Below are positions 28,705-35,621 of a DNA stretch of 64,000 bases, one piece after another. Under the pieces are notes generated by a model, which did no database searches, had not been told where the DNA came from, and saw nothing but the letters and a program-made list of their open reading frames with translations. The DNA is from Sinorhizobium sp. A49. GTDB lineage: Bacteria; Pseudomonadota; Alphaproteobacteria; Rhizobiales; Rhizobiaceae. Each line of letters begins with the position of its first letter. Within the stretch, counting starts at the first letter, position 1. Where the stretch lies: NCBI RefSeq assembly GCF_002002725.1, contig NZ_MUNW01000059.1:327675-391674 (forward strand), written 5' to 3'. A program made the translations under genes and the position numbers.

Positions 28705-28754
28705 TTCCTTGGGCCAATCCGCTGGGCGGGCGTTAAGCGGAACGAGCCCATCAT

Positions 28755-28785
28755 TCCGGTGCACTACGGGGGCGGATGCACCGGA
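28755..28785. repeat. Inverted repeat, 9-bp stem
   Basis: TCCGGTGCA at 28755-28763 and TGCACCGGA at 28777-28785 form a perfect stem with a 13-base loop, 16 bases past the stop of the acidic-protein gene. No U-tract follows. It may stabilise the 3' end of that mRNA. The rest of the 28470-28800 gap shows only this hairpin and the one at 28663-28704. Confidence 0.4.
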
Positions 28786-28800
28786 CATTCGTTGTTCAGA

Positions 28801-29352
28801 TCAGCGAGCCGAAGCCGGCAGGATCGAAACGCTGGTAATGGGACCCGGATTGCGGCGGGCATCGCCACCATGCGGTTTGACCGTCACCACGCGCAGACCA
28901 TGTTCGAACTCGACTTCGACCTCAAGCGCACGGCCGAGATTGTCGACTGCAACCAATGAGCCGTCGCGCAGTCCGCGCAGGCTGCCCTCGGAAACATTGA
29001 GCGTGACTTCATCGCGGTCGTCGCGATCGTCGTCCCGGTCGTCGTCATCATTGTCGTCATTGTCATGGCCGTTCCGGCCGCGATGATCGTTGTCATCATC
29101 GTTGTCGTTGTCATCATGATCGCTGCCGCGGCCGCTGTTGCCGCCGTGATCGTCATTGTCATCCCGGTCGTCGCCGCCACGATCATCGCTGCCGCCACGA
29201 CCGCTGTTGTCGTCGTCGCCGCTGGCAAGTGCGGACATGGCAAACGGATGCGCCGGACCGGTGGCCACCAGCGAGAACCCGACAGGCGCCGAGACGAGGC
29301 CGCAAACGCCCATGGTGGACACAAGCAAAGCTTTTCGAAGCGTGACGTACAT
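28801..29352 (-). CDS. Secreted Asp-rich low-complexity protein
   Basis: A 183-residue protein with a signal peptide (LRKALLVSTMGVCGLVSAPVG region) followed by about 70 residues composed mostly of Asp, Asn, Gly, His and Arg. The C-terminal 60 residues are ordinary in composition (VTLNVSEGSLRGLRDGSLVAVDNLGRALEVEVEFE). It should be exported, and the acidic run could bind cations. ATG at 29352 follows AGGAGAAGG on the minus strand. An 11-bp-spaced direct repeat sits 72-91 bases upstream. I do not recognise the family; the paired acidic protein and TCS suggest a shared function. Confidence 0.75.
   Translation of the reverse strand: MYVTLRKALLVSTMGVCGLVSAPVGFSLVATGPAHPFAMSALASGDDDNSGRGGSDDRGGDDRDDNDDHGGNSGRGSDHDDNDNDDDNDHRGRNGHDNDDNDDDDRDDDRDDRDEVTLNVSEGSLRGLRDGSLVAVDNLGRALEVEVEFEHGLRVVTVKPHGGDARRNPGPITSVSILPASAR
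29021..29215. repeat. Low-complexity Asp/Asn codon tract
   Basis: Imperfect repeats of GAC/GAT (GTC/ATC on the plus strand) with interspersed Gly, Asn and His codons lie inside the Asp-rich gene. The tract is coding and lacks the regular spacing of a CRISPR array or a true microsatellite. Confidence 0.6.
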
Positions 29353-29423
29353 GATTTTCGTCCTTCTCCTGATTTCGATGAGGAGAGAATGCCATGCCGC
29401 CACTGACAGCTCGCTGAGGCCGG

Positions 29424-29443
29424 CTGTCAGCATTCTGTCAGCA
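29424..29443 (-). promoter_or_regulatory. Candidate response-regulator box (direct repeat, 11-bp period)
   Basis: CTGTCAGCA occurs twice in tandem, at 29424-29432 and 29435-29443, giving an 11-bp repeat period typical of OmpR/PhoP-family binding sites. An inverted copy of the core (CTGACAG) lies at 29403-29409. The box is 72 bases upstream of the Asp-rich gene start and 1.5 kb from the linked response regulator gene. Confidence 0.45.
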
Positions 29444-29504
29444 AGGCGTCGAGATTGACGTCGTTGGAGATAGTTTGGGAAATCGAGATGCGCTCAAACG
29501 CAAA

Positions 29505-29525
29505 AAGCCGCCCCAAGGGCGGCTT
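29505..29525. repeat. Left direct repeat flanking the IS element (original infC terminator stem)
   Basis: This 21-bp sequence (arms AAGCCGCCC and GGGCGGCTT) is repeated exactly at 31043-31063. It is a palindrome with a CAA centre. On the minus strand it is followed by TTTTTGCGTTT, so before the insertion this was a Rho-independent terminator serving infC. Confidence 0.8.
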
Positions 29526-29543
29526 CAGACTGCTGACAAACCC
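29526..29543 (+). repeat. IS left terminal inverted repeat
   Basis: CAGACTGCTGACAAACCC, matching the complement of 31025-31042 with no mismatch; the next base differs. Confidence 0.85.
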
Positions 29544-29578
29544 CTGGCGAGAGCTGGGGGTTTGTGATTCACTGGGAT

Positions 29579-30949
29579 ATGTTGAAGAAACCCGCTCCCG
29601 AACAGACTGCTCTCGAGATGGTGACGCTCGATAGCCTGGTTCCGAAGGATCACCTGCTTCGCAGAATAGACGCGGTGATCGACTTTTCCTTCATCCACGA
29701 TCGTGTTGCCGGTCTTTACTGCGCCGACAACGGCCGACCGCCGCTCGATCCGACCTTGATGTTCAAGGCGCTGTTCATCGGCTACCTGTTCGGCATCCGC
29801 TCGGAGCGCCAGCTGGTGCGCGAGATCGAGGTCAATGTCGCCTATCGCTGGTTTCTGCGGATGAAGCTGACGGATGGTGTGTTCGACGCCTCGACACTTT
29901 CCCAGAACCGGCGTCGCCGCTTCAACGACACGGACGTGGCTCAAGCCATCTTCGATCATATCGTCGAACAGGCGATCGGCCATGGGCTGGTCGACGGTAC
30001 GGTGCTCTATACCGACTCCACCCATCTGAAGGCGAATGCCAACAAGGGCAAATACGATCTGCAAATGATCGAGAAGTCACGGTCCGACTACTGGGCCGAT
30101 CTCGATCGGGCGATCGAGGCCGAGCGGACGCTGCATGGTCAGAAACCGTTGAAGGAGAAAGAGCGCGCGCCGGAGGTGAAGGCGACCAAGGTGTCGCGCA
30201 GCGATCCCGACAGCGGTTATATGGTGCGCGACGGCAAGCCGAAGGGCTTCTTCTATCTTGACCACCGCACGGTGGACGGCCGACACGCCATCATCACCGA
30301 TACCCATGTCACCCCGGCCAATGTGCATGACTCGATCGTCTATCTCGACCGACTGGACCGCCAGCGCCAGCGGTTCGCATTCGACGTCAAAGCCGTTGGT
30401 CTGGATGCCGGTTATGCCACATCCGGCATTGCGAAGGGACTTGAGCAGCGCGACATCCTCGGCGTTACCGGCTATCGCACTCCGACCCCACCCAAACCCG
30501 GCATGATGCGCAAGTCGAAGTTCGTCTACGAGGCTGAGACCGACGGCTATCGCTGCCCGCAAGGCCAACTGCTCGCCTACGCCACCACCGACCGCAACGG
30601 CTATCGCCATTATCGCTCCGACCCATCGATCTGCCGCGACTGCCCGCTGCTGGCCTCCTGCACCACCAACGCCGCGGCGATCCGCACCATCACCCGTCAT
30701 GTCTGGCAAGACGCCCGCGAGCGCACTGATGCCCATCGCCTGACCCCCTGGGGCAAGGCGATCTACAAACGCCGCAAGGAGACGGTCGAACGCTCCTTCG
30801 CTGATGCCAAGCAGCTTCACGGCCATCGCTATGCCCGCTTCCGAAGTCAAATCCGCGTCGCATGCCAGTGCCTGCTGGCAGCCGCAGCACAAAACATCAA
30901 GAAGATCGCAATGGCGCTGACCAAAGCACCAAAACAAGTCCCCGCCTGA
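29579..30949 (+). CDS. IS1182-family transposase
   Basis: The 456-residue protein has the N-terminal DUF772-type region (LVPKDHLLRRIDAVIDFSFI, GRPPLDPTLMFKALFIGYLFGIRSERQLVREI) and a DDE catalytic core: YTDSTHLKANANK (first Asp), GLDAGYATSGIAK (second Asp) and KETVERSFADAKQLHGHRYARFRS (Glu). A zinc-like CRDCPLLASC motif lies between. ATG at 29579 is chosen; an in-frame GTG at 29564 would add five residues. No frameshift is seen, so the enzyme should be active. Confidence 0.92.
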   Translation: MLKKPAPEQTALEMVTLDSLVPKDHLLRRIDAVIDFSFIHDRVAGLYCADNGRPPLDPTLMFKALFIGYLFGIRSERQLVREIEVNVAYRWFLRMKLTDGVFDASTLSQNRRRRFNDTDVAQAIFDHIVEQAIGHGLVDGTVLYTDSTHLKANANKGKYDLQMIEKSRSDYWADLDRAIEAERTLHGQKPLKEKERAPEVKATKVSRSDPDSGYMVRDGKPKGFFYLDHRTVDGRHAIITDTHVTPANVHDSIVYLDRLDRQRQRFAFDVKAVGLDAGYATSGIAKGLEQRDILGVTGYRTPTPPKPGMMRKSKFVYEAETDGYRCPQGQLLAYATTDRNGYRHYRSDPSICRDCPLLASCTTNAAAIRTITRHVWQDARERTDAHRLTPWGKAIYKRRKETVERSFADAKQLHGHRYARFRSQIRVACQCLLAAAAQNIKKIAMALTKAPKQVPA

Positions 30950-31024
30950 CCCGGTCCCGGCCAATCAACCAAGAAACCTCAGCGCAAAAACAAGATCAAA
31001 AACAAAACCCGCCGAAAAATCGAC

Positions 31025-31042
31025 GGGTTTGTCAGCAGTCTG
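31025..31042 (-). repeat. IS right terminal inverted repeat
   Basis: Perfect complement of the left end at 29526-29543, marking the element's right boundary. Confidence 0.85.
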
Positions 31043-31063
31043 AAGCCGCCCCAAGGGCGGCTT
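31043..31063. repeat. Right direct repeat flanking the IS element
   Basis: Exact copy of 29505-29525. It lies 43 bases past the infC stop. It keeps the terminator stem but has lost the U-tract, because the IS end now follows it in the infC direction. Confidence 0.8.
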
Positions 31064-31106
31064 CCTACCTGATACGTTGCGCGGACGATCCGTCCGTCAG
31101 CGGCGG

Positions 31107-31643
31107 TCAACGCGGAGCGAGGACCATCATCATCTGGCGGCCTTCGAGCTTCGGCTCGGCTTCGACCTTGGCGATCGTCTGGGTGTCGTCCTTGACCTGA
31201 AGCAAGAGCTTCATCCCGAGTTCCTGGTGCGCCATTTCGCGGCCGCGGAACTTCAGGGTCACCTTGACCTTGTCGCCTTCTTCGAAGAATCGATTCATCG
31301 CCCGCATCTTCACTTCATAGTCATGCGTGTCGATGTTGGGACGCATCTTGATCTCTTTGATCTCGACGATCTTCTGCTTCTTGCGCGCTTCGGCCGCCTT
31401 CTTCTGGTTGGCGTATTTCAGCTTGCCGAGATCGAGGATCTTGCACACCGGCGGCTCGGAGTTCGGCGCGATCTCTACCAGATCAAGACCGGCCTCTTCC
31501 GCCATGCGGAGCGCCTGGTCGATCGGGACGGCACCGATATTCTGGCCTTCGGCATCGATAAGCTGAACCCGGGGTACCCGGATTTCCTTGTTTGAGCGCG
31601 GCCCCTCCTTGACGGGGGCGTCCGTTTTGAACGGTCTGCGAAT
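31107..31643 (-). CDS. infC: Translation initiation factor IF-3 (AUU start)
   Basis: The 178-residue protein is IF-3. The N domain begins [20 protein letters not shown] and [19 protein letters not shown], and the C domain contains [19 protein letters not shown]. An ATG at 31505 would give a protein lacking 46 N-terminal residues, including the conserved RVQLID block. The correct start is ATT at 31643, with GAGGAG nine bases upstream on the minus strand. Rare AUU starts allow IF-3 to repress its own translation, as in E. coli. Its downstream terminator now adjoins an IS element. Confidence 0.93.
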   Translation of the reverse strand: MRRPFKTDAPVKEGPRSNKEIRVPRVQLIDAEGQNIGAVPIDQALRMAEEAGLDLVEIAPNSEPPVCKILDLGKLKYANQKKAAEARKKQKIVEIKEIKMRPNIDTHDYEVKMRAMNRFFEEGDKVKVTLKFRGREMAHQELGMKLLLQVKDDTQTIAKVEAEPKLEGRQMMMVLAPR

Positions 31644-31860
31644 GGTCGTACTCTCCTCGAGCTGTTTCCGAAATGCGGTTCAATTATTGTCGGCGCGGCC
31701 TTGGCCGAAATGCTTCAATCTGCCGCCGACGGCAATGTGTGAATTGCGACGCGAGAGTCAATAGCATGGCTTGCAGGGAAAATCACCACCTGTCGAAGCC
31801 AAGACGAATCTGTTTTAGAAAGAAATTCGCCGCCAATCCGGGCATTTGGAGAGAATTGAG

Positions 31861-32670
31861 ATGCAAACGACGACAGCTGAAACCGAAACGACCTTCATCG
31901 AGGTTGGCAAGGATGCCGCCCGTCGACGCATCGCCATGCGGATTCTGCGCGCGCAAAAGCCCTCCGAAAGGCTGGCTCTCGTATGGCTCGGCGGCTACCG
32001 TTCCGACATGACGGGCACGAAGGCCGTGGAGGTCGAGTGCCTGGCGAAAGACCGTGCAACCGACTGCATCCGCTTCGATTATTCCGGCCATGGCGCCTCG
32101 GGCGGAGCGTTCAAGGACGGCACGATCTCGCGCTGGTTGGAAGAGAGCCTTGCCGTGGTCGAACATTCCGCGCCCGAGCAACGCTTGATCCTGATCGGCT
32201 CGTCGATGGGCGGCTGGATCGCGCTCAGGCTGATCCAGGAGCTGCGTCAGCGCGGCATGGGCGAGCGCGTCGCCGGCCTGGTGCTGATCGCCCCTGCCCC
32301 CGACTTTACCGCCGACCTCATCGAGCCCAACCTGACGGAGACGGAGCAGCGCTCGCTTGAAGAGCGCGGCTATTTCGAGGAACCGTCCGAATACAGTCCC
32401 GAGCCCAACATCTATACGCGCGCCCTGATCGAGGATGGCCGCGACAACCGCGTGCTCGTCGGCACGATCACCACCGGCTGCCCGGTTCACATCCTCCAGG
32501 GCATGCGCGACCCGGATGTGCCCTACGGCCACGCGCTGAAACTGATGGAGCACCTGCCCGCCGACGACGTCGTCATGACGCTGATCCGCGACGGCGACCA
32601 TCGTCTTTCGCGCGAGGAAGACATTGCTAAAATGAAGCAGGCGATCGGCAATATGCTGCCTTCGGCTTAA
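31861..32670 (+). CDS. Alpha/beta hydrolase
   Basis: The 269-residue protein has the nucleophile elbow LIGSSMGGWIAL (GxSxG, Ser about residue 117), an oxyanion region LVWLGGYRSDM, a catalytic Asp in QGMRDPDVPYGHA and a His in IRDGDHRLSR. It resembles the ABHD10-like group of depalmitoylating or mycophenolic-glucuronide hydrolases. ATG at 31861 follows GGAGAG. It is divergent from infC with a 217-bp gap. The natural ester substrate is unknown. Confidence 0.87.
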   Translation: MQTTTAETETTFIEVGKDAARRRIAMRILRAQKPSERLALVWLGGYRSDMTGTKAVEVECLAKDRATDCIRFDYSGHGASGGAFKDGTISRWLEESLAVVEHSAPEQRLILIGSSMGGWIALRLIQELRQRGMGERVAGLVLIAPAPDFTADLIEPNLTETEQRSLEERGYFEEPSEYSPEPNIYTRALIEDGRDNRVLVGTITTGCPVHILQGMRDPDVPYGHALKLMEHLPADDVVMTLIRDGDHRLSREEDIAKMKQAIGNMLPSA

Positions 32671-32957
32671 GCCGTCAGGCCGGCGCACGACGCCCCTTTT
32701 ACCCCCGATCTTCGAGGCCATGCGCTGCAGACCGCCTGCTGCGCATGGCTTTGCGCTGCATTTCGACGACGGCTTTAACCATAAAGTCCAATGCCCGAAT
32801 CAGTAGATTGACTCTCCGTCTCCAACGCTATTAACTCTTTATTAACGATTAGAGCAGCGTGAGGCGGAAGACCTGAACAAGCTGCCCGCAACTCAGGATT
32901 GCGCGAATACGTCCGAACATGAAGAGTTCGGCATACCGCGTTACGCAGGGGACATGA

Positions 32958-33578
32958 ATGGCGTCTTGGACTGGAGTTAAGGGAAGTATCGCGGCGTTTT
33001 GCGCACTTTTCATTTCAGCAAACACGGCAATTCCCGCACAGGCGGGATCCTCTCCTTGGATGCAGACCGGCTCGGTTACTTCGCAGCCGATCGGACATTA
33101 CGAGTTCTGCCAGAAGCACAAGGGCGAATGCAGCGTCAAGTCGAAGGCGACCGTGGCACCGCGTGTCACCGAACGCGGCTGGGCGACGATCCGTCAGGTC
33201 AACGCTTCCGTGAACCGTGAGATCACGCCGGTAACCGATCAGGAACTCTTCGGCAGGGATGAAGTCTGGGCTTATCCGCAGGACGCCGGCGATTGCGAGG
33301 ACTTCGTCCTCGAAAAGCGCAAGCGCCTGATGCGCAAGGGCTTTTCCGCAAGCGAACTGCTGATCACCGTCGTTCGCAAGCCCGATGGCGAAGGCCACGC
33401 GGTTCTGACCGTGCGCACCGCCCAGGGCGACTTCGTCCTCGACAACCTTGAAAACGGCGTGAAGCTCTGGACCCAGACGCCCTACCGCTATCTCAAGCGT
33501 CAGGCTTCGTTCAACAGCGGTCGCTGGGTGACCATCGACAATGGCGCGGAAGTGGTCGTCGGCTCGGTCGGCAACTGA
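32958..33578 (+). CDS. Bacterial transglutaminase-like cysteine proteinase (BTLCP) family
   Basis: The 206-residue protein has a signal peptide (cleavage near AQA, residue 29) and the BTLCP/DUF920 catalytic triad: Cys113 in DAGDCEDFV, His147 in GEGHAVL and Asp162 in DFVLDNLENG. Family members are periplasmic; LapG, the best known, cleaves an adhesin, but this protein is of the shorter rhizobial type with no known substrate. The 287-bp gap upstream shows no gene. A clear terminator follows. Confidence 0.88.
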   Translation: MASWTGVKGSIAAFCALFISANTAIPAQAGSSPWMQTGSVTSQPIGHYEFCQKHKGECSVKSKATVAPRVTERGWATIRQVNASVNREITPVTDQELFGRDEVWAYPQDAGDCEDFVLEKRKRLMRKGFSASELLITVVRKPDGEGHAVLTVRTAQGDFVLDNLENGVKLWTQTPYRYLKRQASFNSGRWVTIDNGAEVVVGSVGN

Positions 33579-33602
33579 TACGATCCAATACAGTTTCATG
33601 AG

Positions 33603-33625
33603 AAGGGCCGGTCGAACCGGCCCTT
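33603..33625. terminator. Rho-independent terminator
   Basis: AAGGGCCGGT at 33603-33612 pairs with ACCGGCCCTT at 33616-33625 around a CGA loop, followed by TTT. It ends the BTLCP gene and lies just past the convergent mbfA stop. Confidence 0.85.
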
Positions 33626-33648
33626 TTTCGTTTCAAGCCGGTGCCTGA

Positions 33649-34632
33649 TCAGGCGTTGCCGATCAGGATGCCCGCGGCCAGCACCAGGCCGCCGCCCAGC
33701 ACAACCTGGAATGCGGCACGCAGGAACGGCGTTTCCATGTAGCGGTTCTGAATGAAGGCGATGGCCCAGAGTTCGAAGAAGACCACGACTGCCGCCGTGA
33801 TGGTCGCCGTCCAGAAATGTGGAATGAGGTAGGGCAGCGCGTGGCCGAGACCGCCGAGCGCGGTCATGATGCCCGAGGCAAGACCCCGCTTGATCGGCGA
33901 ACCGCGTCCGGAAAGCTTGCCGTCGTCATGGGCAGCCTCGGTGAAGCCCATGGAAATACCGGCACCGACCGAAGCCGACAGGCCGACGAGGAAAGTCTGC
34001 CAGGTATCCTGGGTCGCGAAGGCCGCCGCGAAGATCGGCGCCAGCGTCGAGACCGAGCCATCCATCAACCCCGCCAGCCCCGGCTGAACGTAAGTCAGGA
34101 TGAACTGTCGGCGGGCGGTCTGATCCTCCTCCTCGCGCACGTCGTCCGGCGTGTGCTTTTCGCCCAGCCTGCGCGCGAGCGATTCATGCGTTTTTTCCGC
34201 GATCGCCAGATCCCCCAGCAGCTTGCGTGTCGCCGCATCCTGGGTGCGCGCTGCCGCCTCGACATAGAAACGATGCGCAGTCTCCTCCATTGCCTCGGCT
34301 TCCGCACGCGCCTTTTCGATCGGCATTTCTCCGATCAGCCAGTCGGGCTTGCGATCGGGAAAGTCGCGAACATGCTCGCGGCGGATAAGCGGGATGCGGT
34401 TGCCGAAACGCTGGACATGCATGTCGATCAGCCATTGGCGATGATGGCTCTCTTCCTCAGCCATCTCCTCGAACACTTTTGCCGAGTGCGGATATTTTTC
34501 TCTGAGCGCATCGGCATAGGCGAGATAGATGCGGCCATCATCCTCCTCGGAGGAAATCGCCAGCGCCAGGATTTCCTGTTCGTTGAGGGAGAGAAACGGA
34601 CGTTTGGAGCGGGAGAAGAGACGGGAGAACAT
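33649..34632 (-). CDS. mbfA: Membrane-bound ferritin / iron exporter MbfA
   Basis: The 327-residue protein fuses an N-terminal erythrin-type ferritin domain, with di-iron ligands in SSEEDDGRIY, EEMAEEESHHRQWL and METAHRF-like EAMEETAHRFYVEAA, to a C-terminal VIT1/CCC1-type domain with about five helices (VQPGLAGLMDGSVSTLAPIF, GISMGFTEAAHDDG). This architecture is MbfA, known in Bradyrhizobium and Agrobacterium as an iron exporter and peroxide-protection protein. A perfect Irr-box palindrome lies 15 bases upstream of the start. Confidence 0.93.
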   Translation of the reverse strand: MFSRLFSRSKRPFLSLNEQEILALAISSEEDDGRIYLAYADALREKYPHSAKVFEEMAEEESHHRQWLIDMHVQRFGNRIPLIRREHVRDFPDRKPDWLIGEMPIEKARAEAEAMEETAHRFYVEAAARTQDAATRKLLGDLAIAEKTHESLARRLGEKHTPDDVREEEDQTARRQFILTYVQPGLAGLMDGSVSTLAPIFAAAFATQDTWQTFLVGLSASVGAGISMGFTEAAHDDGKLSGRGSPIKRGLASGIMTALGGLGHALPYLIPHFWTATITAAVVVFFELWAIAFIQNRYMETPFLRAAFQVVLGGGLVLAAGILIGNA

Positions 34633-34646
34633 CGACGAAAGCCTTC

Positions 34647-34663
34647 TTTAGAATTATTCTAAA
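34647..34663 (-). promoter_or_regulatory. Irr box (ICE motif) upstream of mbfA
   Basis: TTTAGAATTATTCTAAA is a perfect 8+1+8 palindrome matching the iron-control element bound by Irr. Being this close to the mbfA start codon it should block transcription when Irr is present (low iron) and release it when iron is plentiful. Confidence 0.8.
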
Positions 34664-34795
34664 ATAGAAACCCCGAGAATGTGCGTCAAGGCCAAAGCCA
34701 TGCAATCACGCGACAATCACTCGACAGAGTGTCGCGGCTCGGCCACCATATACGTGCATGCGAATCCCCCTTCCGTCGCTGGAGCAATCGCCTCC

Positions 34796-35605
34796 ATGAA
34801 GACCATCTACCCGCTTTCCGAAAGCAAGGATACGTTTCTGGACCGGCTTGGCGCCCGTATGGCCGCCCGGTTGCAGACGCAGACGCTTGGCTATGAACCC
34901 TACACGCCATCCGACCAGGAAACGCTGGCGCGCACGCTACGCCCGGGCGACGTCCTGTTGATCGAGGGCAATCAGAAGGTTTCCGCTGCGATCAAATATC
35001 TGACCCAGTCGACCTGGTCGCACGCGGCGTTTTTTGCCGGCGACCAGATGCCGCTGACGCTCGACCAGGCAACCCTGCCGGCCATCGAAAGGCCACAACT
35101 GATCGAAGTGAATATCGGCGAAGGCTGCGTCGCCGTGCCTTTGAAGAAATATGCGTCGTTCAACACGCGCATCTGCCGACCGGTGGCGCTGACGCCCGAC
35201 GACCGCTCCGCGCTGGTCGGCTTCATGATCTCCCGGCTCGGCATGAAGTACGACCTGAAGAACATTCTCGACATGCTGCGCTATTTCATGCCGGCACCGC
35301 CGGTGCCGGTGCGTTGGCGACGACGCCTGCTGGCGCTTGGATCCGGCGATCCGACGCGGGCGATCTGCTCGACGCTGATTGCCGAAGCCTTCGAGCAGAT
35401 CCGGTACCCGATCCTGCCGGAGGTCACGCGTGCACCCGGTCGGGCATCGGCCACCTCGACCTATTCGCGCGAAGAAATCCTGCATATCCGCCACTACTCG
35501 CTCTACACGCCGCGAGACTTCGATCTCTCGCCGTTCTTTTCGATCGTCAAGCCGACACTCGAATTCGGCTTCGACTACAAGCGACTGCGCTGGAACGGAG
35601 ACTGA
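34796..35605 (+). CDS. YiiX/YebB-like permuted papain-fold amidase/hydrolase
   Basis: A 269-residue protein with RPGDVLLIEGNQKVSAAIKYLTQSTWSHAAFF, holding the catalytic His of the permuted NlpC/P60-like fold, and AICSTLIAEAFE, holding the Cys nucleophile. It lacks a signal peptide, so it may act on cytosolic or membrane lipid/peptide substrates. ATG at 34796 (MKTIYPL) is chosen because the region upstream is not conserved-looking. It is convergent with cfa. Confidence 0.72.
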   Translation: MKTIYPLSESKDTFLDRLGARMAARLQTQTLGYEPYTPSDQETLARTLRPGDVLLIEGNQKVSAAIKYLTQSTWSHAAFFAGDQMPLTLDQATLPAIERPQLIEVNIGEGCVAVPLKKYASFNTRICRPVALTPDDRSALVGFMISRLGMKYDLKNILDMLRYFMPAPPVPVRWRRRLLALGSGDPTRAICSTLIAEAFEQIRYPILPEVTRAPGRASATSTYSREEILHIRHYSLYTPRDFDLSPFFSIVKPTLEFGFDYKRLRWNGD

Positions 35606-35621
35606 CCGGCAGGAAAACCGG

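Larger units (their letters stand above)
29526..31042 (+). mobile_element. IS1182-family insertion sequence (intact)
   Basis: A 1517-bp element bounded by perfect 18-bp terminal inverted repeats (CAGACTGCTGACAAACCC at 29526-29543; its complement at 31025-31042). It encodes one full-length transposase. Both flanks carry an identical 21-bp palindromic direct repeat, interpreted as the target. Subterminal hairpins are present at each end: ACAAACCCC with GGGGGTTTGT on the left, AAACCCG with CGGGTTT on the right. The clean ends and uninterrupted gene suggest recent, still functional insertion. Confidence 0.85.

Noticed and set aside
28205..29215. Trinucleotide-like tracts as a CRISPR array or microsatellite
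   Set aside because: They lack fixed repeat length and unique spacers and are in frame inside two coding genes.
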